A stretch of 64,000 bases of DNA, from positions 496,001 to 560,000 of the forward strand of contig CAVVKW010000004.1 of assembly GCA_963749035.1 (NCBI GenBank), written 5' to 3'. The notes below the pieces were generated by a model, which ran no database searches, was not told the origin of the DNA, and saw nothing but the letters and a program-made list of their open reading frames with translations. Shown piece after piece: positions 1 to 8,928 of the stretch (positions are counted from its first letter, which is position 1; each line of letters starts with the position of its first letter). The DNA is from CAVVKW01 sp963749035 (GTDB lineage: Bacteria; Verrucomicrobiota; Verrucomicrobiia; Chthoniobacterales; JAATET01). A program made the translations under genes and the position numbers.

Positions 1-1
1 G

Positions 2-2812
2 TTTCTCGAAGCGGGCGGGCCGCTCGCGCGGCAGGTCGCGGAAGGCGTGTGGGGCGGGGCCAGGGGGACGCCGATCGACCTTGGCGAAACGGACGTGTGG
101 GTGCCGACGGCGGGTGCCGCTCGGCGAATCCGCTGGGAGCTGGCGCGGATGGCCGCGGAGCGGGGAACGGGAATCTTTCCGCCGCGCTTCGTGCAGCCGA
201 TGGCGGCGACGCTGCCGGAGGGGGTGGTGCGACCTGTCGCCAACCGGGCCGAGCGGGAGGGTGCGTGGGCGAGGGTGCTGCGAGGGTGTGAGCGCGACGA
301 GATCGGCTCGTTGTTTCCACGGAGTGAGGCGCTGGATGGGGACCGGCAGGCGTTGGGGGCCGGGGGGATGTTGTGCGATTTGGCGGACTTGTTGGCGGAG
401 GCGGGATGGCATTTCGCGAGTCCGGAGGTTGCTGAAGTCTGCGCGGATGATTCCGAGCGATGGGATGAATTGCGCGCGCTGCATTCGCGAAATCTGGAGG
501 AGTTGGCGCGGGTCGGGCTAAGCGATCCGAATGAGTTGCGGCGGCAAACTCTCAGCGATCGGGGCGGTGCGGGCGCGAAGCGGATCGTGATAGCGGTGTT
601 GCCGGACCTCCAGGGGGCGGCGGAGCGATACGCGGCGTCGAGGGCGTCACGGGGGGTCGAGGTTTTGGTGCTCGTCTGGAAGCCCGGTGACATGGGCGGG
701 GGATTTGACGCGTGGGGTCGGCCACTTTCGGCGGAGTGGACGGAGTGTGAGATCCCGCTGGCGGCGGAGCAGATCGCGTTGGCCCGTGACGCCGAAGAGG
801 AGGCGACGTCGGCGTTGGACTTTTGCTGTGGACGTGCGCCGGACCAGCTGGATCCAAGACTCGAGATCGAGAGTGCGGATTCGGCCGGCGACTACGGGGT
901 GGTGTTGGCGGACGGCGAGGGGACGGCAGGGTTTCGGGCAGAGGTGTTGCGGCGGGGTGGTCGGGTGTTCGTCCCGGACGGCGAACGATTGGCGACGAGC
1001 GAGCCGGCGGTGGTTTTTTCTGAATGGCAGGAATGGAGCGGCGGTGGGCGTCTGAGAAATTTGCGGCGTCTGCTGGAGTGCCGTCGGTTTGCGGATTGGA
1101 TCGGTGCGGCGGCGGGATTGTCGCCGTCGGAGTTGTTGAGAGGATGTGATTTTCTGCGGGTGCAGGCGCTGGCGGACACGGTGGGGCAGGCGCGGGCGTT
1201 ATTGCGGGAGCCGGTTCCCTCCGATGGAAATCGGGATCACGGGGCGCGGGCCTCGGCCGGTCGGTTGCTGGAGGCACTGGGTCAGGTCTCTGAGCTCGGC
1301 GCAGCGGAGATCGTGACGGATTGCTGGGCGGACGGCGGCGAGGGGAACGCGACGGCGCGCCAGGTGCTCGAGCTTTGGCGGTCGGTGGACGACTCGCCGA
1401 TGTTTCGCGGGTGGCCGGACGGGCGCGATGCCGCGTTTGCGCGGGCGCTGGCGACGGCGAGGGTGTTTGGATCGGCGGCGGAGCCGGGTGAGGTCGAGTT
1501 GCTGGGTTGGCTGGAGGCACCGTGGGTGGAAGCAAAGCGGCTGATGATCGCGGGCTGCGTCGAGGGGAGTCTGCCAACCGCGGTGACCGAGCACGCGTTC
1601 CTGCCGGACTCGCGGCGGAGAGCGCTGGGGCTGATCGACAACGCGGCGAGATCGGCGAGGGATGCCTATCTGCTGACGTGCCTGCTGCGCACGAGGGCGG
1701 TCGGCGAGATCCGCTGTAGCTTCAGTAAGGTCTCGGCGGAGGGAGGGCCGGCGTTGCCTTCCAATCTGCTGCTGCGGTGTGGCGTAAGGGAGTTGCCAGC
1801 CCGCGTTCGGGGAGTCTTTGCGACGGTGAAGGGCGGGCGGAATCAACCGAGGCGGGAAAACAATTGGAAGTGGCGACTCGCCGAGTCGGATCGGCGGGAC
1901 CCGCCGGTGAAGATCAGCCCGACTGATTTTTCCCAGTATCTGGCGTGCCCGTTTCGTTTTTATTTCAGTCGGGTGCGACGGGCGGAGGGAATCGATGGGG
2001 GGGCACGGGAGATGGACGCGTTGCAGTATGGGACGTTGCTTCACGCGGCGGTGGAGGAGTTCGGTCGTACGAGGTCGGAGGAGACGAACGCGGGGAGGAT
2101 CGAGGACATCACGATCGGATTTCTTCTGGCGGAGGCGCGGAAGCTTTTTGGGCGTTCGCCAGCGCCCGCGGTCCGGGTTCAGCTCGAGGCCCTGAAGGTT
2201 CGGTTGCGAGAATTTGCGCGCGTCCAGGCTGCGGAGTTCGCTGCGGGGTGGCGGATTATCGAGACGGAAAAGAAGTTGTCGTGGGACGAAGCGGAGCCGT
2301 TGTTGATCGGGAAGCTGGCGTTGTCGGCGAAGATTGATCGGATCGAACGACATCCGGACCACGGGTTGCGGATTTTGGATTACAAGTCGTTCGCGACGGC
2401 CAAAGCGCCGGAGGACTCGCACTTCGGGAGTGCGAAGGGCGTGGATCTCGAAGCGGCAATTGTCGAGCGGGGGCAACGGCGGAAGGCGTGGAAAGATCTC
2501 CAGTTGCCGACGTATCGCCGGGTGGCCGAGCGGTGGTATCCGGGAGAGCCGGTGCGACTCGGATATTTCTTGCTGCCGGCGGATCCTAGCGCGGCGGGCG
2601 TGTTGGAGTGGGACTTGGACGAGGAGACCTACGCCTCGGCGCTGGCTTGTGCGGAGGTGATCTCGGGACGGATCGGACGAGGTGTCTTTTGGCCGCCGAA
2701 GGAATTGAATCCGACGTGGGACGATCCGCTGTCGCCGATCTTTTCGGCTGGAGATCCGGTGGATTGGATGGACGCGGAGACGATTCGTTTTCTGGAGGGA
2801 CGGCTGGAATGA
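2..2812 (+). CDS. AddB/RexB-like exonuclease subunit, 5' partial
   Basis: The frame is open from the first bases of the window, so the gene starts upstream; 936 residues are visible. The C-terminal quarter is a PD-(D/E)XK nuclease domain of the RecB/AddB type: a YLACPFRFYF segment near visible residue 645 opens the domain and ILDYKSF near 790 supplies the Asp and Lys of the catalytic core. The rest resembles the inactivated-helicase scaffold of AddB. It overlaps the next gene (an AddA-type helicase-nuclease) by four bases (ATGA), so the pair should form a heterodimer that resects double-strand breaks for RecA. The C-terminal cysteine cluster that binds an Fe-S centre in Bacillus AddB is not visible: the last 60 residues contain no Cys. 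Nuclease call firm; the AddB name rests largely on the neighbour. Confidence 0.8.
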   Translation, partial: FLEAGGPLARQVAEGVWGGARGTPIDLGETDVWVPTAGAARRIRWELARMAAERGTGIFPPRFVQPMAATLPEGVVRPVANRAEREGAWARVLRGCERDEIGSLFPRSEALDGDRQALGAGGMLCDLADLLAEAGWHFASPEVAEVCADDSERWDELRALHSRNLEELARVGLSDPNELRRQTLSDRGGAGAKRIVIAVLPDLQGAAERYAASRASRGVEVLVLVWKPGDMGGGFDAWGRPLSAEWTECEIPLAAEQIALARDAEEEATSALDFCCGRAPDQLDPRLEIESADSAGDYGVVLADGEGTAGFRAEVLRRGGRVFVPDGERLATSEPAVVFSEWQEWSGGGRLRNLRRLLECRRFADWIGAAAGLSPSELLRGCDFLRVQALADTVGQARALLREPVPSDGNRDHGARASAGRLLEALGQVSELGAAEIVTDCWADGGEGNATARQVLELWRSVDDSPMFRGWPDGRDAAFARALATARVFGSAAEPGEVELLGWLEAPWVEAKRLMIAGCVEGSLPTAVTEHAFLPDSRRRALGLIDNAARSARDAYLLTCLLRTRAVGEIRCSFSKVSAEGGPALPSNLLLRCGVRELPARVRGVFATVKGGRNQPRRENNWKWRLAESDRRDPPVKISPTDFSQYLACPFRFYFSRVRRAEGIDGGAREMDALQYGTLLHAAVEEFGRTRSEETNAGRIEDITIGFLLAEARKLFGRSPAPAVRVQLEALKVRLREFARVQAAEFAAGWRIIETEKKLSWDEAEPLLIGKLALSAKIDRIERHPDHGLRILDYKSFATAKAPEDSHFGSAKGVDLEAAIVERGQRRKAWKDLQLPTYRRVAERWYPGEPVRLGYFLLPADPSAAGVLEWDLDEETYASALACAEVISGRIGRGVFWPPKELNPTWDDPLSPIFSAGDPVDWMDAETIRFLEGRLE

Positions 2813-5800
2813 GAACGATCGGACACGAAATGCTGGTCGCGAATGCGGGTAGCGGAAAAACGTATTCGCTCACGTCACGGGTGATCACGCTGTTGGCACT
2901 CGAAGTTGAACCGAAGCGAATCGTGGCGCTGACGTTTACGAAGAAAGCGGCCGGAGAGTTCCTGGACGCGGTTTTCGAGCGGATCGCCGAAGCGGCGTTG
3001 GATCCAGAGAAGCTCGTGCGGTTGCAGGTCGACACGGGTGTTGCCGATCTGGACGCGGCGAGGTGCTGCGGGATGCTGCAGCGACTGGTGTTGCAGTTGG
3101 GATCGTTGTCGATGGGGACGATCGACAGTTTGTTTGCCCGGATTGCTCGGGCGTTTCCGGCGGAGTCGGGGTTAGCGGGTGATTTCACGATCCTCGGAGA
3201 TTCCGACGTGGCGGCGGCGAGGGTGGAGGCGGTCGCGGCGTTGTTTCGGGAGAAGACGGGGGACGCGGCGGGGTTCGAACAATTCCTGGCACTGGTGCGG
3301 CTTCAGAGTCGGAAGGAAACGGAGCGAGACGTGTTCGGGACCCTGCTCGATGCGGCTGGGACTCTGCAGGAGCGGTATCGCGAGACGCCGACGGGGGTGA
3401 CGTGGGGTGACGCGTCACGGATTTGGCCGGCGGGAAATCCGGTCCTGGCTGCGCCTGGCCCGCGGGAGGCGGCGGAGGCCATGTGGGCCGCGATCGAGTC
3501 GACCCATTCGCAACTGGCGCCGGTGGCGGAGAATTGGTGGCGGTCCGCCTTGGCTGCGGTGGGGGATCTGCGGCCCGGGAGTGCGTGGTCCGACGAGGTC
3601 CGGGCGTTGGTCAAAAAATTGGGTGATCCGAAGGTCAGGGGAGAGGACTTGCCGTATCTACCGACGACGAATCAGAAGGCGGCGCGGGTATTTCTCAACG
3701 AATCGGTCGAGGTGGCAGCGGAAGGATTGCGCGCGGCGTTGCTGAGGTTGGAGTTCACGGCCTTGTTGCGGCGGAGCGGGGCACTCTACGAGTTCATGAC
3801 GGCCTTTGAGTTGATCTACGATCGTCAAACGCGTGGGTTGGGGCGGCTGACGTTCGCTGACATCACGGACGCGCTGGCCGGGCAGGTCGAGGACCCGAAT
3901 TGGCGGGCGAGCGCGGGTTATCGCCTGGACGCGAAGTTCGATCACTGGCTCTTGGACGAGTTTCAGGACACGAGTCGTCCCCAGTGGGAGGTGCTGTCTG
4001 CGTTCGTGGACGAGGTCGTGCAGGATCCCGGCGGTGAGCGGACGTTCTTTTACGTCGGTGACACCAAACAGGCGCTCTACTTGTGGCGAGGGGGGGACCC
4101 GCAGTTGTTCTTCGAGATCCGGGATCGATACAACCGTGGGGGGGCGGGGGTAATTCAAGAGCGCGCGCTGCAGGCGTCGTTTCGGTCGGCGGACGTGATC
4201 GTTGACTTCGTCAACGAGATGTTTTCGGACCTCGGAAGCGTCCGGGACATCCTACAGATCCCGGGGGATGCGGTGCGTGCCTGGGAGCGAGCGTGGCGGG
4301 ACCACCGGGTGGCGGAAGCGATCCGAGATCGGATCGGGACAGTGCGTTGGGTGGCGGTGGAAGACGCACGTCGGGCGGAGATTGGCGAGGGCGAGAGTGA
4401 CGGTCCGGCGGAGGCGAGTCCGCAGGATCTGGAGGTTTTGAAGATCCTTCGGGAAGTGGAGCCGTGGAAACGGGGTCTGAGCTGTGCGGCTTTGAAGCGG
4501 GACAACAAGAGCGTCATTGCGTTGGCGGATTTGCTGCAGGCGGAGGGCATTCCGGTGACGGTCGAGGGGAAGGCGAATCCGTGCTTGGACAATCCACTGG
4601 GCAACGCGGTGATGGTGGCGATGAGGTGGGTGGCTTCTCCCGACGACGCGATCGCCGGGGTGATGCTGGCCGGTTCGGTGCTTGGTAGCGCGTTGTTGGG
4701 AGGTGGTGAGAAGGCGTTTCGCGAGGAAGCACTGCGAAGCGTCGCGAGCGTGGGATTTGCGGACACGGTCCGCGGCTGGCTGAGTCGGCTCGATCTGCGC
4801 GGAGAGGGTTTTCTGGAAAGGCGGGGTGAGGATTTGCTGGACGCCGCGGCGGCTTTCGACGCTGACCGGTCGGCGGGTGACGGCTTTGGAGAATTCATTG
4901 CTTTTTTGAGCGGTTGGCGGGTGCAGGAGTCGGAAAGCGCTGACGTGGTCCGGGTGATGACGGTTCATCAGGCGAAGGGGCTGACGTTTGACATGGCGGT
5001 GCTCTCCGGTGTCGACACCTTGCAGCGCGACACGACGCCGGGCAGCCTTTTGCTGGGCGGGGGAGATCCGCGGGAGTGGGGGCTGCTGATGCCGAGCCGG
5101 GATCTCGCGGAGGCCGACGAGGCGTTGCGCGAAGTGCGGGAACGGGAGTTGGCGGCGGCTTATTACGGGACGCTTTGCACGCTCTACGTCGGAATGACGC
5201 GATCGCGGCACGGACTGTATGTCATCACGAAGCAGCTTCCCGACACGACCAAAGCGAAATCCCTTACGCGGTGGCTGCGGTCGGCGGTTGGCGACGGATT
5301 TGAAGCCGGCCGTGCGGACTGGTTCCGGGAGGTGTCACGAGAAGTCGTCGCGCCGAGTTCTGAGACCGAAGCGGTCACGCCGCGGAGCTTTGTCGAGCCG
5401 AGATGGGGAACTCCGAGGCCGGTCTCGCCGTCGGGTCTGGCGGCAATGGGCGGAGCAGGTGGTGGTGGAAGTCATGGCGTGGAAGCGATGGCTTTCGGGA
5501 CCTCCGTCCATTCCGCGCTGGCAGACCTGGAGTGGGTTGAGCCCGGGTTTGTGCCCGCGTTCGCTGATTGTGACGAGAACGTTCGGGTGGCCTTGACCGC
5601 TTTCTTTGCTGCGGCGGAGGCGGAGGTTTTTGCAAAGCCGGCGGGAGAGCTGCGGCTTTGGCGGGAGCGGACCTTTGACGTCGTGGTGGACGGAACGTGG
5701 ATGGCTGGGGTTTTTGATCGGGTCCACGTCTGGTGCAACCCAGACGGGCAACCGGTGAGGGCGATGATCTACGATTTCAAGACCGGTGCGCCGACGAGCG

Positions 5801-5928
5801 GCGACGAACATTACGAGCGATACGCCGGGCAGTTGGAGGCCTACCGGAGGGCTGGAGCTCAACTTTTAGGATTGAGGCTTGCGGACGTGGCGGCGGAGGC
5901 TGTGATCGTCGCCCGGGTCACGGCCTAG
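2809..5928 (+). CDS. addA: AddA-like UvrD-family helicase-nuclease
   Basis: 1039 residues from the ATG that overlaps the upstream stop. UvrD/Rep helicase motifs appear in order: Walker A ANAGSGKT (about 11-18), LTFTKKAA (about 42), DEAD-like LLDEFQDT (about 380), GDTKQALYLWRGGDP (about 417), VMTVHQAKGL (about 716) and YVGMTRSRHGLYV (about 794). A RecB-type nuclease domain ends the protein, with IYDFKTG near 987 giving the catalytic Asp and Lys. This order (helicase then nuclease) and the size match AddA/RexA rather than RecB. With the overlapping upstream nuclease subunit it would unwind and cut DNA ends in recombinational repair. No recC- or recD-like gene is visible beside it. Confidence 0.88.
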   Translation: MRTIGHEMLVANAGSGKTYSLTSRVITLLALEVEPKRIVALTFTKKAAGEFLDAVFERIAEAALDPEKLVRLQVDTGVADLDAARCCGMLQRLVLQLGSLSMGTIDSLFARIARAFPAESGLAGDFTILGDSDVAAARVEAVAALFREKTGDAAGFEQFLALVRLQSRKETERDVFGTLLDAAGTLQERYRETPTGVTWGDASRIWPAGNPVLAAPGPREAAEAMWAAIESTHSQLAPVAENWWRSALAAVGDLRPGSAWSDEVRALVKKLGDPKVRGEDLPYLPTTNQKAARVFLNESVEVAAEGLRAALLRLEFTALLRRSGALYEFMTAFELIYDRQTRGLGRLTFADITDALAGQVEDPNWRASAGYRLDAKFDHWLLDEFQDTSRPQWEVLSAFVDEVVQDPGGERTFFYVGDTKQALYLWRGGDPQLFFEIRDRYNRGGAGVIQERALQASFRSADVIVDFVNEMFSDLGSVRDILQIPGDAVRAWERAWRDHRVAEAIRDRIGTVRWVAVEDARRAEIGEGESDGPAEASPQDLEVLKILREVEPWKRGLSCAALKRDNKSVIALADLLQAEGIPVTVEGKANPCLDNPLGNAVMVAMRWVASPDDAIAGVMLAGSVLGSALLGGGEKAFREEALRSVASVGFADTVRGWLSRLDLRGEGFLERRGEDLLDAAAAFDADRSAGDGFGEFIAFLSGWRVQESESADVVRVMTVHQAKGLTFDMAVLSGVDTLQRDTTPGSLLLGGGDPREWGLLMPSRDLAEADEALREVRERELAAAYYGTLCTLYVGMTRSRHGLYVITKQLPDTTKAKSLTRWLRSAVGDGFEAGRADWFREVSREVVAPSSETEAVTPRSFVEPRWGTPRPVSPSGLAAMGGAGGGGSHGVEAMAFGTSVHSALADLEWVEPGFVPAFADCDENVRVALTAFFAAAEAEVFAKPAGELRLWRERTFDVVVDGTWMAGVFDRVHVWCNPDGQPVRAMIYDFKTGAPTSGDEHYERYAGQLEAYRRAGAQLLGLRLADVAAEAVIVARVTA

Positions 5929-6051
5929 CTGATCGACCGGCCATCCGCTGGGAAAGTCAGTAGAGGCTCCCCGAAGTGACTATCGTTGCGGTCGGAAAAG
6001 CGAACATTTGGCTTTTGGAATCTGGGAAGTTGATTGGTAGCGTCTGCCGCC

Positions 6052-6687
6052 ATGGGTTGCGAGGTCATTGCTCATCCGTTGGTGAGAGCGAAGGTGGGGG
6101 TGCTGCGGGAACGCGGCACGGGGATGGAGCTGTTTCGGCGGACGCTGCGGGAGCTTGGCTCCATTTTGGGTTACGAAGCCCTCCGGGACGTCGGGGAGGT
6201 TGAAGCGAAGATCAAAACTCCGATGATGGATTGCGAGGCGAAACGGTTGGCGAAGGAAGTCGTGATTATGCCGATCTTGCGCGCGGGACTCGGGATGGCG
6301 GACGCCGTCGCCGAAGTCGTGCCGGATGCGAAGATCGGGCACATCGGAATGTATCGGGACGAGACAACTCTCGAGCCGAAGTCGTATTTTTTGCGGGTGC
6401 CTTCTGGTAGCGAAGGCAGCACGGTTCTCGTGATCGACCCCATGTTGGCGACTGGGAACAGCGCGGTCGACGCGTTGGATCAGCTCAAACGAGAGGGCTG
6501 CAAGGATCTGCGGTTGGTTTGCGTGATCGGCGCTCCGGAGGGAGTGAAGAGGGTGAATGGGGCGCATCCCGAAGTGCCGATCTTTCTCGCAGCTCTTGAC
6601 GATGGCCTCGACGAACGGGGTTATATCCTGCCGGGGCTCGGAGACGCGGGAGATCGGTATTTCGGGACCGGAGGCGTCGGGGTCTGA
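6052..6687 (+). CDS. upp: Uracil phosphoribosyltransferase
   Basis: 211 residues. It converts uracil and PRPP to UMP in pyrimidine salvage. The PRPP-binding loop VLVIDPMLATGNSA lies near residue 127, and the uracil-binding C-terminus carries the typical GYILPGLGDAGDRYFGT. The N-terminal MGCEVIAHPLVRAK matches the usual Upp start, so the ATG at 6052 is preferred to an in-frame start 18 bases upstream. It stands alone: 123 bases after the helicase gene, with a decayed gene on the other strand downstream. Confidence 0.93.
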   Translation: MGCEVIAHPLVRAKVGVLRERGTGMELFRRTLRELGSILGYEALRDVGEVEAKIKTPMMDCEAKRLAKEVVIMPILRAGLGMADAVAEVVPDAKIGHIGMYRDETTLEPKSYFLRVPSGSEGSTVLVIDPMLATGNSAVDALDQLKREGCKDLRLVCVIGAPEGVKRVNGAHPEVPIFLAALDDGLDERGYILPGLGDAGDRYFGTGGVGV

Positions 6688-6696
6688 CGCCAGGTC

Positions 6697-7023
6697 TCAA
6701 CGCGCTGAAGTGATGACCGGTGTCGGGCCCGACGCCGTCCGTAGATCGCGAAGACGAGCAGGAAGCCGGCGACGAGCGTCGCCCTTTTCTGCGGGCTCCG
6801 GGACGACCGTCGCCGTGACCGCAAAGTCATCTGGGGCGGTCAGCGTGGCGTAATCGAGGCGAAATTTGTAGCCGCCCGCCAGGAAGGAATCCCGATCCGC
6901 CACGTTCGAGTGCTCACGCGACCGACGTAGAGCTCGACGGCTGACCGGACGATCAGGGTGCGCGCGAACGCGGCGGGGAAACGCTGGGGCGCGATCGGTA
7001 GCGGCTGGAAGCTCGGGCTTCAT
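6697..7023 (-). pseudogene. Remnant of a PEP-CTERM sorted protein, frameshifted
   Basis: Reading leftward, one frame ends FAVTATVVPEPAEKG, which has the VPEP motif of PEP-CTERM proteins. Instead of the expected hydrophobic helix it runs into Arg-rich nonsense. In a neighbouring frame, directly after the PEP codons, comes TLVAGFLLVFAIY followed by GRRRARHR, exactly the membrane helix and basic tail that should follow VPEP. A single-base indel just after the PEP motif explains both. No start or intact body was found upstream, so this looks like a decayed 3' end. If so, the organism has or had an exosortase/PEP-CTERM system. No exosortase gene lies in this window. Confidence 0.45.
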
Positions 7024-7089
7024 TTCTCGCGAGCAGTTGGCACCGCGACGCGGGAACGGGTCAGGGAGTCGGCCCGGAGATGATTGGCG

Positions 7090-7971
7090 TTAATCCGCCC
7101 CATCGGGGGACGACGGCGGATCGGAATCTTCTTCGGTCGGAAGAGTGAATCGAAAGGTTGAACCTTCTCCTTCCTTGCTCTCGACGGCGATTTCTCCCCC
7201 GTGGGCTTCGGCGATGGTTTTCACGATGGCAAGGCCGAGTCCGGTGCCCTCTTCGTCACGTGGATCGGTTTCGTTCTTCTCGAAGATCTTAGTCAAAAAG
7301 CTTTCTGAGATCCCCGTTCCGTTGTCACTGACCCAACAATCGGTGACGCCTTCGTCATCGTTCTCACTGGCTCCGATGACGATCTCACCGCGGGGAGTAT
7401 ACTTGATGGCGTTGGCTATGAGGTTCTGAAAAAGGCGCCTGGCTAAGCTGGCGTCCGCGTAAAGGAGGAGACCGTCCGGGACTTTGTTGATGAGTTTGAC
7501 GCTGGCAGTGTCAGCGACCGGGTCGAGGTCATGGACCAAGGACTCCACCAGAGCCCAGAGATCGAAATGGCGTCGCACCAGCTTCATCCCCAATTCCGTT
7601 TGAAGATTGGCGTTCTCATCCAGAACTTTGGCAACGACGAGCTCGAGCTGCTGAACGTTTCGGCGGAGGGCGCCGAGCATCTGCTCGGTGTCCGCGCTGA
7701 TTCCTTCCTCGACGAGAATTTCGTGCAGAACTTTCTCGGCGAGGGAAATGGCGTTGAGAGGCGTTCGCAGATCGTGCGTGACGAAAGACAGGTATTCTTC
7801 CCGGCGGTGGCGGACGTCCAACGCGCGCTCGGTGGAATAGGTTTGTAGGGCCAGGCCGATCGCCTGGTCGAAAACCCGGTTGATGATGTGGAGCGGCATC
7901 CCCTGGACGTTGATAGCGTTCTCGTCGGCCACCCGGTGAATGCAGCCGCGGAGCACGTTGTATTCCGCCAC
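7090..7971 (-). CDS. Histidine kinase, catalytic part of a split gene
   Basis: 293 residues if the GTG at 7971 is used. The first 40 residues continue an RsbRD-type helical sensor domain (IVAEYNVLRGCI). Then come the HisKA box FVTHDLRTPLNA with phospho-acceptor His (about 90) and the HATPase boxes NLIANAIKY, VSDNGTGISE and GTGLGLAIVKTI. The C-terminus has a short acidic tail. It lies in the same frame as the upstream segment 7978-8238; the only interruption is a TAG codon at 7980-7978 inside the conserved sensor domain. It may be expressed by reinitiation at the GTG six bases after the stop, by readthrough, or not at all. No response regulator is adjacent. Confidence 0.8.
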   Translation of the reverse strand: MAEYNVLRGCIHRVADENAINVQGMPLHIINRVFDQAIGLALQTYSTERALDVRHRREEYLSFVTHDLRTPLNAISLAEKVLHEILVEEGISADTEQMLGALRRNVQQLELVVAKVLDENANLQTELGMKLVRRHFDLWALVESLVHDLDPVADTASVKLINKVPDGLLLYADASLARRLFQNLIANAIKYTPRGEIVIGASENDDEGVTDCWVSDNGTGISESFLTKIFEKNETDPRDEEGTGLGLAIVKTIAEAHGGEIAVESKEGEGSTFRFTLPTEEDSDPPSSPDGAD

Positions 7972-7977
7972 GATCTC

Positions 7978-8238
7978 CTAGATGTCGTAGGCATCTTTCA
8001 GACGCTGCAGGCCGTGGATCGGCGGACTGGATCCGGCCACGGCTTCCGGGATTGACTGATCGGAATTTGCTTTGAGTCCTGCGGCCAGTTCTTTGAGGAG
8101 TTCGGGGATGTGGTCGTTGAGGGTCGGGACGTCGAGATCCCGGGCTGACGGGAGGGCTCTGACCTCGTTGCGCCACCGGGCGACAATCGAATCGAGATCG
8201 CTTTCGATGAGGGCGGCTAGTTGATTGAGGTCGGTCAA
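7978..8238 (-). CDS. RsbRD-like N-terminal sensor segment of a split kinase
   Basis: 86 residues from a TTG start. It has the hallmarks of the RsbRD N-terminal domain: SIVARWRNEVRALPSAR, then DHIPELLKELAAGL, then LQRLKDAYDI where the frame meets TAG. The family normally continues as E-x-V-x-E-Y-x-x-L-R, and exactly that (EIVAEYNVLR) follows in frame after the stop. The stop therefore replaces one residue codon in the middle of a helical domain. This segment alone would be a truncated sensor. It may still pair with the downstream kinase fragment if both are translated. Confidence 0.65.
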   Translation of the reverse strand: MTDLNQLAALIESDLDSIVARWRNEVRALPSARDLDVPTLNDHIPELLKELAAGLKANSDQSIPEAVAGSSPPIHGLQRLKDAYDI

Positions 8239-8439
8239 AGTGATTTCCCGCTTCGCCTCGAAATGGCCCCCGAGAGCTTGCGGAACGCGGATGAGTCTGG
8301 GTCAATGCCGACCGCCATGCGAGATCCGACTACCTGCATTCGAGGCGAGCGGGGGGAGCGGCTGACTGATCCTGATCCAGCCATTCGTTTCTCCAGCGGA
8401 CGTGCTCCGACGAACGACTGCACCCGAGATTGAGGAGTT
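8239..8439. other. Intergenic stretch between split kinase and lipoprotein
   Basis: About 200 bases lie between the 5' end of the leftward kinase gene and the 3' end of the leftward lipoprotein gene. I see no convincing coding frame, hairpin followed by a T-tract, or RNA gene. It should contain the kinase promoter, but I could not pick out a convincing -35/-10 pair. Confidence 0.4.
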
Positions 8440-8928
8440 CTAAACCGGAGGCGTTAGCAGACGGACTTCGGGTTGGGTGGAGCGGCGTTCTTTGAAGATG
8501 AGGGGCGGAGCGGTGGAACGGAGGTCGTAGCTGTTGAGAATGAACTCAGGGTAGAAATTGTTACTGGCGGGCTCGTAGATCTTTTCGCCGGAGAAGCCGC
8601 CGCGGAGGGTGTATTCGAAATTATTGTCGTAGCCGATACGGTTGGCCGCGCGATCGGGGGCGAGGGTTCGCTGCTCGTTGAGCATGACGAGCTTCGCGGT
8701 GCTCCAGGGTTGGCGGGGTTCGCGGACCCAGCCCCAGACCTTGTAGTCGTTCTTGTAAAAGCGGCGGGCGACGAAGTAGTCGCCCGGGGTTTCCGCCTGG
8801 ATGGCTGCGCGCATGGCGGCCTGGCGGGCGGCGACTTCGGGGTCGACGGTTTGGCAGCCAGTGACGAGGCCGACGAGGAGGAGGGCAAAAATGGTCAGGA
8901 TTCGCGTGAAGAAAGTGTGATCGGTCAT
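8440..8928 (-). CDS. Small predicted lipoprotein, unknown function
   Basis: 162 residues from the ATG overlapping the preceding gene's stop (ATGA). The N-terminus is a lipoprotein signal: a charged start, hydrophobic FFTRILTIFALLLVGLV, then the lipobox VTGC with the Cys near residue 23. The mature part contains YFVARRFYKNDYKVWGWVREPRQPW and a Pro-rich end, with no family I recognise. It is last in a tightly packed leftward unit: uricase, two ketosynthase-fold proteins, a membrane-anchored protein, then this gene. The packing implies co-transcription and perhaps a periplasmic role linked to the ketosynthase pair. Confidence 0.75.
   Translation of the reverse strand: MTDHTFFTRILTIFALLLVGLVTGCQTVDPEVAARQAAMRAAIQAETPGDYFVARRFYKNDYKVWGWVREPRQPWSTAKLVMLNEQRTLAPDRAANRIGYDNNFEYTLRGGFSGEKIYEPASNNFYPEFILNSYDLRSTAPPLIFKERRSTQPEVRLLTPPV

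Noticed and set aside
552..1577. Long antisense open frame under the AddB-like gene
   Set aside because: Its product is Pro/Arg/Ser-rich with no fold, as expected for the opposite strand of a GC-rich gene; many similar shadows lie opposite the GH5, glycosyltransferase and porin genes.
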